DNA from: Bacteriovoracaceae bacterium UBA2428
GTDB taxonomy: Bacteria > Bdellovibrionota > UBA2428
Direction: 5' to 3'
NCBI GenBank assembly: GCA_002343545.1
Contig: DDRA01000104.1
Coordinates: 1-11,674, forward strand
DNA: 11,674 nt
Shown: positions 5,773 through 11,674 of the stretch, piece by piece
How positions within the stretch are numbered: the stretch's first letter is position 1
Layout of the letters: each line of letters opens with the position of its first letter
The notes under the pieces: generated by a model
Told to the model about the DNA's origin: nothing
Database searches by the model: none
Seen by the model: only the letters and a program-made list of their open reading frames with translations
Position numbers and translations under genes: made by a program

Positions 5773-8388
5773 ATGCCAAAACCGTCTTCACTTCGCCTGC
5801 TGGCGCTCCTCACGCTCGGGGCTTGCCTCCAACCCTCGCAGCGGGCCGAAGACCTTTTCGCGGACCGTCAGACGATGCCGCCCGCTTTCGACAAACTCGC
5901 GAATCCGCCCGTGCCGCCGAACGCGCTCGCGCGGCCCACCGCGAACAGCGTCGCCGTGGCGGTCATCGATAACGGGGTCGACTATTTGCACCCGAGTCTC
6001 CGCGGTCGTTTGCGCCACGTCCCGCGCGGACCGCAAAACCACCCGAGCCTGGGCTGGGACTTCCAAGGCGCGGACGCCTTCCCGCATCCAAGCCTCATCT
6101 CCCCGTCCTTTCTCGCTTTCGGGGCCAAGAAGATCGAAGACGGCCGCATCGTGGGCGCGTCCGAAGACGGGCTCGCGCTCTTCCTCGATTTCAACCGAAG
6201 CTTTCTCACGCGCCTGCAGAGTCGTATCCGCGCGGACCGGCGGCTCGCCAAGACCCCCTTCGCCACGAAACTTGGCTCCCGCTCGCTCACCCTTCCCGCC
6301 GTCGACTACATCCTCGAAGACGGCTTCTTTGACCCGAAACGGTACGAGACCAACCGGCAAGCCGGCCTCCTCATGATGGGATCCAAGCTTTCCCTCGCCC
6401 TCCGCGAAGAAGTGGGCGACGAAGCCGCCGCCGCCCTCGAAGCCCCCCAGTGGGAGATGGCCAGCGAGATATCGGAAAGCCACCATCTCAGCTACCTCGC
6501 CTACGTCGACGGGGCGGACGCTTTCCTCGATCTCGTTCGACAGACGCTCAAGGAATGGGAATCGGAAAGTGGCTACCGCGCGGCTTACCGCACCTTCGTC
6601 GATTACGACATCAAGGACGCCCGGAACGGCGACGACGCGACCCCCGGGGCCAAGCTGCACGGCGCGTGGTACGCCCAGGCCCACGACTTCCCGGACCATT
6701 TTCCGGAACGCACGCTCGCCCAACTTTTCTGCCACCAACTGAAACCGCGTGAGCGCATGGAGTGGGCTCGTCTCGCGCCCGCCGCCCGCTCCGCCCGCGC
6801 GGAGCGTCTCGTCGCCGATCACTTCAAGAGCGCGCGTCGCTACCTCGAGCTCGTCGCGAGCCAAGGCCGCTCGACGAGCCAACGCACCGGCGCCAAGAAC
6901 TCCCTCGCGGTCCTGCCCGAAGCCGAGAAGCTCGCGCGCGAAGCCCTTCGCTCGACGAACGTCGGCGCCCTCCTCGCTTGCGGAGACCCCGCCCGCGTCC
7001 GGATTTCCGACCCCGCCCGCGTCCGTGACGCCCGGAAACGATTCCATCCCTACCTCGATCCGGGTAGCTCGGAGGAAGTCCACGGCACCCACGTCGCCGG
7101 CATCGTCGCCCGACAATCGCCCCACGTCGACATCATCCCCATCCGCGTCACGACGAGCGGCACCGCCGTCGTCGAGAAGCGCGCCAAGCAACTCGTCGAT
7201 AACTCCGTCCAAATCTTCGACCGCTGGATGCGACACCCCGCGGTCGCCAAGACGCTTCGCGAGAAGTTTCCGGGCCTCGGCTCCGGGAGCGGCGCCGTGG
7301 CCAAAGTCCGCCAGTACCTCGAGGAAAACCTCGACGACCTCTACCTGAATCTCGTCTTCTTCGAGGATATCCGCGGCGCCATCCGCCTCGTGGGCGCGAA
7401 CCGGGTCCTCGTGGCCAATATGTCCCTCGGCGTGGAATCCGATACGGTACCGGTCTCGCAACCGGTCGGGCGCGGCGGCGACGAAAACTTGGGCTTCCTC
7501 TTCACGGAGTCGCTGAAGTTCGCGGTCGCCGAAACCGTGCTCGAGCACGCGCCGCATACCCTTTTCGTGGTGGCGGCCGGAAACAGCAAAACCTGGCTCG
7601 ACGGACGCACGCGCTCGGGCCTGCCTTGCGACCTCCGCTCTCCCCTCTTCGCATCGGAAGGCGTCGAGGCCCTTCCGAATAACCGACTCAACAACGTCCT
7701 CTGCGTGGGAAGCCTCAAACAGATGGGGCAGCTCTCGGAATTCACCAACATCGTTTTGGGGGAGACCCCCTTCGTCCTCTCCTACGGCGAAGAGGTCCTC
7801 GCGCCGGTCAAGCTCACGAGCTGCGAGGGCATCCAACAACGGCTGCTCGAGGAAGACCTCAAAGGGATCAAACCCTCGATACCTTCCCCGGTGGCGCTCA
7901 AAAACGGCATCTCCATCGACGAACTCGCGGCCAAACTCCCGCCCTTTCCCGAGGCTTTGTCGATGGTGGTTCCCGACCTCAAGCTCGAGCTCTGGGTCCG
8001 CTGGATGAACACGCTCCTGACGAGCACGCAATCCACCCTCGCGGTCTCGCGCTGCGCACGCGAAAGCTCACCGAAAGCGCGTCTCTCGGGAACCTCGATG
8101 GCCAGCCCCGCGGTCGCGGGTTTCGTGGCGCGCTTCATGGCCGCGCGTCTCCGCGCTTCGCATTTGAGCGAAGACCACGCCTACGGCCACCCGGATTTCC
8201 TACCGGCCAAGATCATCGCCGATCTCTACGCGCGCAGCCCCGAATACGGCGGCGCGAGCCTCATCCGCGAGATCCCGCAGGTCCTCAAGATCCGCGCCTG
8301 GGACCGCGCGACGCCCGAGCAACGGCAGAAGCTTCGACGCGTCCCCGTCCTCTCGGCGAGGGATAGCTTGGACGGCGGCGGGATCTAG
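5773..8388 (+). CDS. Subtilisin-family (S8) serine protease, predicted lipoprotein with a very large Asp-His insertion (871 aa)
   Basis: This is a predicted secreted serine protease. The N-terminus is a lipoprotein signal with a lipobox LGAC, so C18 should be lipidated and the enzyme anchored to the envelope. There is no sorting Asp at +2, so the outer membrane is likely. The catalytic triad is complete: D66 in AVIDNGVDYLHP, H437 in HGTHVAG, and S775 in LSGTSMASPAVAG. N604 in VVAAGNS is the oxyanion Asn. Asp and His are about 371 residues apart, against roughly 30 in subtilisin. The interval 80-430 is therefore a large insertion, partly helical (for example 325-400) and unlike anything I recognise. 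Smaller extra segments lie near 460-540 and 660-765. I see no inhibitor-type prodomain and no C-terminal PPC or autotransporter domain. AAAGGA lies upstream of the ATG. Substrate unknown; prey or envelope proteins are speculation. Confidence 0.92.
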   Translation: MPKPSSLRLLALLTLGACLQPSQRAEDLFADRQTMPPAFDKLANPPVPPNALARPTANSVAVAVIDNGVDYLHPSLRGRLRHVPRGPQNHPSLGWDFQGADAFPHPSLISPSFLAFGAKKIEDGRIVGASEDGLALFLDFNRSFLTRLQSRIRADRRLAKTPFATKLGSRSLTLPAVDYILEDGFFDPKRYETNRQAGLLMMGSKLSLALREEVGDEAAAALEAPQWEMASEISESHHLSYLAYVDGADAFLDLVRQTLKEWESESGYRAAYRTFVDYDIKDARNGDDATPGAKLHGAWYAQAHDFPDHFPERTLAQLFCHQLKPRERMEWARLAPAARSARAERLVADHFKSARRYLELVASQGRSTSQRTGAKNSLAVLPEAEKLAREALRSTNVGALLACGDPARVRISDPARVRDARKRFHPYLDPGSSEEVHGTHVAGIVARQSPHVDIIPIRVTTSGTAVVEKRAKQLVDNSVQIFDRWMRHPAVAKTLREKFPGLGSGSGAVAKVRQYLEENLDDLYLNLVFFEDIRGAIRLVGANRVLVANMSLGVESDTVPVSQPVGRGGDENLGFLFTESLKFAVAETVLEHAPHTLFVVAAGNSKTWLDGRTRSGLPCDLRSPLFASEGVEALPNNRLNNVLCVGSLKQMGQLSEFTNIVLGETPFVLSYGEEVLAPVKLTSCEGIQQRLLEEDLKGIKPSIPSPVALKNGISIDELAAKLPPFPEALSMVVPDLKLELWVRWMNTLLTSTQSTLAVSRCARESSPKARLSGTSMASPAVAGFVARFMAARLRASHLSEDHAYGHPDFLPAKIIADLYARSPEYGGASLIREIPQVLKIRAWDRATPEQRQKLRRVPVLSARDSLDGGGI

Positions 8389-8390
8389 GC

Positions 8391-9410
8391 TCAGCGAAGG
8401 CCGAGGGCCATCATCTTCTTGAGGAGATCGCTGCGCGAAACGCCCAGAAGGTGGGCGGCCTGATCGCGCGAGCCGCCGGACTGCAAGAGCGCTTGGCGGA
8501 TGCGCGTGCCCTCGTTCGAGGTGAAGAGCTCGAAGCCGCCCCTCGGCCGACGCCACTCGAGCGGCAAGTCGGCTTCGCTCCAACGGCGAAGGTCGGGATT
8601 CCGCTGCAAGCCGCTCTTGAAGAGCTTCTTGAGGTCGTCCAGGTTCGCGGCGAACTCCTGCCGCGCGAGCGTATCGACGAGCCAGGGCGACGGCGACTGC
8701 GTGAGACCCGAGACCTCTTCGGCGACCGCGCGCACGATGTGGGGCATGTCCTCGGAGCGCTCCTGCAAACTCGGCAGGAAGACGGCAAAGCCCGTGATGG
8801 CCTGGAAAAGCTCGCGCAGGAATTCGGAGCGGTAGACGAGCAAAGAGAGGGCCTTCTCGGTGCCCAGGATGAGGCGCGGAGCGCCCAGGCCGCTCTTCAA
8901 GCCGCCGCCGCGGTCGCAGAACTCGCGGCGTTGCTTGAGGTGCTCGAGGAGCTCGCGCTGCGACTCGAGCGAAAGGTCCTCGATGTTCTCGAGATAGATC
9001 ACGTCGCCCGAGCCGACGCGCGGGGCCTGGAGCAGCTTCGTGAAGCCCGGGCTCAGGAACGAGGACTTGAAGACGCGCAGCTGTCCCTCGGGGAGTTCCT
9101 CGAGACGGCGGTGGAAGTTCTGGATCGAGAGGAACTCGTCGACGTGGGCGCGCTTGCCGCTGCCGGGCTCGCCGTAGATGAGAACGGGCACGGCCACGTG
9201 ATCGAGCAGGCTCATCCAGTTCGCGTAGGCCGCGCGCAACGACGATTTGAGGGTGCGCAGGCGCCCGAAGCCGAAACGGCCTTCGTTGCGGGCGCGCTCG
9301 ATGAGCTTACGCTGGAAGTGCTGGGCGACACTGAGCTCGACGAGACCTTCGTCCTTCGCCCCGAGCCCCTTCACGATCGCTTGCGCGTCCTGGTCGCTGG
9401 ATCCGATCAC
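8391..9410 (-). CDS. Degenerate sigma-54-activator-like AAA+ regulator with Fis-type HTH (339 aa)
   Basis: The architecture is that of a bacterial enhancer-binding protein: a short N-terminal segment (1-60), an AAA+ domain (about 65-265) and a C-terminal Fis-type HTH (302-339, GGSRDQAAHLLGVSRSDLL). Walker A is intact (GEPGSGKR, 80-87). Key working parts are absent. There is no GAFTGA sigma-54 contact loop between Walker A and B. The Walker B segment reads DVIYLEN (136-142), so the usual Asp-Glu pair is E141-N142. The positions of the two arginine fingers read L198 and A204, although R199 is adjacent. The sensor and linker motifs LILGT (180-184) and LPSLQERSEDM (212-222) are preserved. It probably binds ATP and DNA but should not remodel sigma-54 holoenzyme in the usual way. 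It may repress, compete or scaffold. The GTG at 9410 is chosen because AAGGAGG lies six bases before it; the frame continues to an ATG at 9557, but that stretch has no domain and holds the promoter. Confidence 0.87.
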   Translation of the reverse strand: MIGSSDQDAQAIVKGLGAKDEGLVELSVAQHFQRKLIERARNEGRFGFGRLRTLKSSLRAAYANWMSLLDHVAVPVLIYGEPGSGKRAHVDEFLSIQNFHRRLEELPEGQLRVFKSSFLSPGFTKLLQAPRVGSGDVIYLENIEDLSLESQRELLEHLKQRREFCDRGGGLKSGLGAPRLILGTEKALSLLVYRSEFLRELFQAITGFAVFLPSLQERSEDMPHIVRAVAEEVSGLTQSPSPWLVDTLARQEFAANLDDLKKLFKSGLQRNPDLRRWSEADLPLEWRRPRGGFELFTSNEGTRIRQALLQSGGSRDQAAHLLGVSRSDLLKKMMALGLR

Positions 9411-9416
9411 GCGAGT

Positions 9417-9423
9417 CCTCCTT
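9417..9423 (-). promoter_or_regulatory. Ribosome binding site AAGGAGG fixing the GTG start at 9410
   Basis: On the - strand the sequence AAGGAGG is followed by six bases and then GTG. It is the strongest Shine-Dalgarno match noticed in the window and decides between the GTG at 9410 and the upstream in-frame ATG at 9557. Confidence 0.8.
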
Positions 9424-9430
9424 GATCCGT

Positions 9431-9451
9431 GGCGCCCAATCCTCGGGCGCC
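9431..9451 (-). promoter_or_regulatory. Hairpin in the leader of the degenerate AAA+ regulator
   Basis: A perfect 7-base inverted repeat (ggcgccc at 9431-9437, gggcgcc at 9445-9451) with a 7-base loop. On the - strand the loop reads GAGGATT. The hairpin ends seven bases before the AAGGAGG ribosome binding site and lies inside the leader expected from the sigma-54 promoter. It could affect translation or mRNA stability, or bind a protein as DNA. No T-tract follows, so it is unlikely to be a terminator. Confidence 0.4.
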
Positions 9452-9471
9452 TTCCGATGCTCCCTTTTGTT

Positions 9472-9488
9472 AGCAATTGGGGGGCCAA
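9472..9488 (-). promoter_or_regulatory. Sigma-54 (-24/-12) promoter for the AAA+ regulator gene
   Basis: On the - strand these 17 bases read TTGGCCCCCCAATTGCT. Against the sigma-54 consensus YTGGCACGRNNNTTGCW they match YTGGC, the C at position 7, and all of TTGCW, with the required ten bases between GG and GC. Mismatches fall only at positions 6, 8 and 9. Transcription should start near 9462, giving a leader of about 51 bases before the GTG. The site lies directly upstream of a sigma-54-activator-like gene. Confidence 0.68.
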
Positions 9489-9540
9489 GCGCGGGCCGAC
9501 GACAAGTCCCGGAATTCCTTCGGACCAAAATCGCTCCGCC

Positions 9541-9585
9541 GTCGAAAAGTTCGACAAAAGCGACGCAAGTGCCGAGAAGTTCTAC
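9541..9585 (-). repeat. Two tandem 15-bp boxes upstream of the sigma-54 promoter, candidate activator sites
   Basis: Box 1 (9541-9555, gtcgaaaagttcgac on the + strand) is a perfect 6-base dyad around three bases. Box 2 (9571-9585, gccgagaagttctac) matches it at 12 of 15 positions and is a weaker dyad. They start exactly 30 bases apart, close to three helical turns. Their centres lie about 86 and 116 bases upstream of the start predicted from the sigma-54 promoter. Same-face spacing at this distance is how enhancer-binding proteins usually place their upstream sites. Assignment to a particular protein is inference. Confidence 0.45.
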
Positions 9586-9614
9586 GGAGCCGAAGGCCCG
9601 TCCCCGGGGCGAAC

Positions 9615-9631
9615 GCGCCCGAATCGGGCGC
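9615..9631 (-). terminator. G+C-only hairpin just after the MFS gene, possible terminator
   Basis: A perfect inverted repeat (gcgcccga at 9615-9622, one base, tcgggcgc at 9624-9631) can form a 7-bp stem with a 3-base loop. It begins four bases after the stop codon of the transporter gene. No T-tract follows on the - strand, so intrinsic termination is unproven. Its position suggests it marks the end of the XRE-MFS operon. Confidence 0.35.
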
Positions 9632-9635
9632 CAGG

Positions 9636-10853
9636 CTAGGCGGCGTAAACGGGGCGACGCTCGAGCAGGCCTTCGCGCTTGAGGTAGAGCCAAAGGGTGA
9701 GCGCGGCGACGGCGTAGACGATCGCGCCGTAGAGGAACACGAAGCGCCCCGAGACGGCGACGATCGTCCAGCTCGCGAGGGCCGCCGCGATGGAGCCCGC
9801 GAAGCTCGTCGCGGCCGTGCGGGCCGCGCCCATGGAACGCAACTCGCCCTTCTCGACGGCGCGCTGGAAGAGGCTGACCGAAGTCGGCAACTGCGCCGCG
9901 ATGAGCACGGAGAAGATCGCGTTCGTCGCGATGAAAACCGCGCCCGTCGGCGCGTAGGCGAACACGAAGAAGAGCGGCACCACCGCGATGCGGATCGCGA
10001 GCAGCCAACCCTCCGAGAGCGGACGGCCCAACTTGCGCGCGCAGTAACCCGGAATAAGGCTGCCCACCGAATAGCCGACGTACTGGAGCACGAAGAGCAT
10101 CGTCACGACGAAGTCCGACGCGAGCAGATCGCGCTTCATGTAGATGATGTAGGCCGCGTTGTAGGTGAAGAGCCCGAAGCCGATGAGCAGCTGCGTGAAG
10201 GTCAAAAGCCGCAGCCTCGGGCGAAAGAGGATCTGGTAAGCCGGCTGCACGACGACCGTGTTCTTGGCCTGTCCTTCGAAACGCACGCCCATGAGGATCG
10301 CGGCCGACAGGACGTAGGTGAGCGAGTCCACGACGAAGGCGCCCTCGAAACCGATGCGCGTCGACACGAAGTAAGCGAGTCCGTAGCCGATGAGCATGCC
10401 GACGTGGCGGCCGTTCTCGATCTTCGACAGCAGCCAGCTGCGCGCGGCTTCGGTCTTGGGTTCGTGGCTCGCCGTGTGGCCCACGAGGCTATCGATGTGT
10501 CCGGCCTGCAAGGTCGTCAGGAAGGCGCTCAGGAAGGTGCAGAGGTAAGCGGCCAGCAAAGGCGCCGTGTCGTGCAAAGCGACGGGCAGCAGGATCGAAA
10601 GCGCGAGGCAAAGGTCCAGGTTCATGAGCGCGCGGCGGTCCGTGGGCCCGAAGTGGATCCGCGCGGCCAGCTGGCCCGACACGAGCTTCGTGAGCGCGAG
10701 CAGGCTCCACTGCAAGCCGACGTGGATGGGGTTCTTGGCGTGGCTGAAGACGTAGAGCGGGATGGCGAATTCCGAGAAGGCCGAGCCGACGAAGCTCACG
10801 AGTCGCGCGACGTGGATGCGCTGACCGGCCTTGAGGAAGTCCGCCCCGAACAT
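9636..10853 (-). CDS. Major facilitator superfamily transporter, 12 helices (405 aa)
   Basis: This is a predicted inner-membrane secondary transporter. About 12 hydrophobic helices can be traced, near residues 14-36, 44-62, 77-93, 97-115, 150-166, 171-190, 216-238, 248-268, 283-300, 303-322, 345-367 and 370-390. The loop between helices 2 and 3 (GQLAARIHFGPTDRRALM, 60-77) resembles the GxLADRxGRR motif A of MFS drug exporters, though imperfectly. The length is typical. The substrate cannot be read from sequence; efflux of a small molecule is the common role for this type. The ATG at 10853 lies four bases after the stop of the XRE regulator gene, with GAAGG as RBS inside that gene's end. The pair should be one transcript, and the regulator may control export. 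Confidence 0.9.
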   Translation of the reverse strand: MFGADFLKAGQRIHVARLVSFVGSAFSEFAIPLYVFSHAKNPIHVGLQWSLLALTKLVSGQLAARIHFGPTDRRALMNLDLCLALSILLPVALHDTAPLLAAYLCTFLSAFLTTLQAGHIDSLVGHTASHEPKTEAARSWLLSKIENGRHVGMLIGYGLAYFVSTRIGFEGAFVVDSLTYVLSAAILMGVRFEGQAKNTVVVQPAYQILFRPRLRLLTFTQLLIGFGLFTYNAAYIIYMKRDLLASDFVVTMLFVLQYVGYSVGSLIPGYCARKLGRPLSEGWLLAIRIAVVPLFFVFAYAPTGAVFIATNAIFSVLIAAQLPTSVSLFQRAVEKGELRSMGAARTAATSFAGSIAAALASWTIVAVSGRFVFLYGAIVYAVAALTLWLYLKREGLLERRPVYAA

Positions 10854-10857
10854 CCGC

Positions 10858-11664
10858 CTAGCCTTCCGACTTTACGGCCTTGAGATCGGGGAGCTGGAGG
10901 CTCGACAGGTAGATGACCCGCAGCTCCTTCGGCTCCGAGGAACTCCGATCGATCTTCTCGGAGTCGCCCATCGCCTGCGCGAGCTTGTTCGTGCGCATCT
11001 GGTAGCGCACGAAGTTATAGAGCTGGAGCAGGAGGACCTTCTGCTCCTCGATCTGCGAGGGCGTGAAGTACTCGATGACGACGGCGTCGCCGTTGTAGCG
11101 CTTCCACTGCGCGACTTCCTTCTCGCTCATCTTCGTGAGGTCGCCCTTGGTTTGGCGCGTGAAGTTGTAGAGCTCGGTGATGCGCTGGTTGTAGGCCTTG
11201 TCTTGGTTGAAGAAAACGGCCTCGGCCTCGAGGTTATTCAGGCGCAGGCGGCCGTCGATGTCCTCGATGACGACTTCGTGGCGCTTGAGGTCGGTGATCT
11301 TGCGGCGCACGGCCGGGATCTGGTCGGCGCGGAAGAAAGTCGCGAGCTCGGAAAAGCTCATCGGACGCTTGAGACGAAGGAAGATCTGGAAGCCCACGTG
11401 GTCCGCGCAGAAGAGCTGCTGGACTTCGGGGTTGAGCATGATCGGCTGCGGAACCTGGCGCGAAGCCTGCTCGACGAGGACCGTGGGGTCCGTGTTGAGC
11501 GCCTTCGCGATGTTGAAGAGATCCTCGACGGTCAGCTTGGTCTTGCCCCGAAGCAAACGACTGATCGTCGTCTGCGAGCATCCGAGACTCGCGGCGAGTT
11601 GGTCTTGGGTGACCCCTCTTCGATCCATGATCGTGGCGATCGCATCCAGGATTAACTTCTGCAT
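10858..11664 (-). CDS. XRE-family transcriptional regulator with C-terminal helical region (268 aa)
   Basis: Residues 4-60 form a cro/cI-type helix-turn-helix. The scanning helices are around TQDQLAASLG (19-28) and QTTISRLLRG (31-40), followed by LTVEDLFNIAKAL. Residues 98-145 (RPMSFSELATFF through IDGRLRLNN) look like a second, winged-helix-like unit. Residues 155-230 are helical and charged, suggesting a dimerisation or sensing part. The overall plan recalls long XRE-like regulators common in Bdellovibrio and relatives (TIGR02147/DUF4423-like), but I cannot assert membership. The ATG at 11664 is preferred because it includes the first helix of the HTH; an internal ATG at 11628 would cut it. 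Only ten upstream bases are visible and no clear RBS is seen in them, so the promoter lies outside the window. It sits directly upstream of the MFS gene and is its likely regulator. Confidence 0.88.
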   Translation of the reverse strand: MQKLILDAIATIMDRRGVTQDQLAASLGCSQTTISRLLRGKTKLTVEDLFNIAKALNTDPTVLVEQASRQVPQPIMLNPEVQQLFCADHVGFQIFLRLKRPMSFSELATFFRADQIPAVRRKITDLKRHEVVIEDIDGRLRLNNLEAEAVFFNQDKAYNQRITELYNFTRQTKGDLTKMSEKEVAQWKRYNGDAVVIEYFTPSQIEEQKVLLLQLYNFVRYQMRTNKLAQAMGDSEKIDRSSSEPKELRVIYLSSLQLPDLKAVKSEG

Positions 11665-11674
11665 AGAGTAGGAT

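Noticed and set aside
5788..8031. A 747-residue open frame on the - strand under the subtilase gene
   Set aside because: The + strand frame has all subtilase motifs. The antisense product is low-complexity (runs of charged residues, Val and Gly) with no domain, as expected from G+C-rich codon bias.
9411..9557. Start of the AAA+ regulator at the ATG at 9557
   Set aside because: No domain or RBS support; it would bury the sigma-54 promoter, while GTG at 9410 has AAGGAGG at ideal spacing.
9477..10883. A 468-residue + strand open frame over the MFS gene
   Set aside because: It is antisense to a clear 12-helix transporter, and its charged, repetitive composition marks it as a shadow.
10831..11655. 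A 274-residue + strand open frame over the XRE regulator
   Set aside because: It is the complement of a convincing HTH gene; the product is Leu, Glu and Val rich with no domain.
1..11674. tRNA, rRNA, CRISPR array, insertion sequence or phage genes
   Set aside because: No cloverleaf, regular repeat-spacer pattern, transposase or integrase motif, or terminal inverted repeat was seen on either strand.

Overview
The window is G+C-rich, densely coded bacterial DNA with no RNA genes, insertion sequences or CRISPR arrays. The gene types suggest a delta-like, possibly predatory lineage such as Bdellovibrionota. They include a DgcB-like FHA-GGDEF diguanylate cyclase, a large lipoprotein subtilase, several unrecognised exported proteins, and a gene for a sigma-54-type regulator with its own -24/-12 promoter. 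No phylogenetic marker is decisive, so this assignment is an inference. No intergenic stretch exceeds about 225 bases.

Layout. (1) Bases 3-2399, + strand: three consecutive genes for small exported proteins of unknown function (264, 278 and 245 aa). The last two overlap by ATGA. Each protein has a signal peptide and exactly two cysteines. (2) Bases 2392-4664, - strand: an RNA-modification operon. rlmN (radical-SAM m2A methyltransferase) comes first, followed with an ATGA overlap by an iron-sulfur m5U RNA methyltransferase of the RlmD/TrmA family, which converges on the exported-protein operon with an 8-base overlap. (3) Bases 4741-8388, + strand: diverging from rlmN, an FHA-GGDEF diguanylate cyclase with an intact active site and inhibitory site, then an 871-aa lipoprotein subtilase. 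The subtilase's catalytic Asp and His are about 370 residues apart because of a large inserted region. (4) Bases 8391-9638, - strand: a sigma-54-activator-like AAA+ protein (GTG start, strong RBS) whose Walker A and Fis-type HTH are intact, but whose GAFTGA loop, catalytic Walker B residues and arginine fingers are missing or replaced. Its upstream region contains an excellent sigma-54 promoter, a leader hairpin and two tandem 15-bp dyad-like boxes 30 bp apart, arranged like upstream activator sites. (5) Bases 9636-11664, - strand: an XRE-type regulator and a 12-helix MFS transporter, 4 bases apart, forming a likely regulator-exporter operon.

The parts most worth following are the regulator in (4) with its upstream architecture, which looks like a catalytically dead enhancer-binding protein inside a sigma-54 circuit, and the pairing in (3) of a c-di-GMP synthase with an unusual surface protease.
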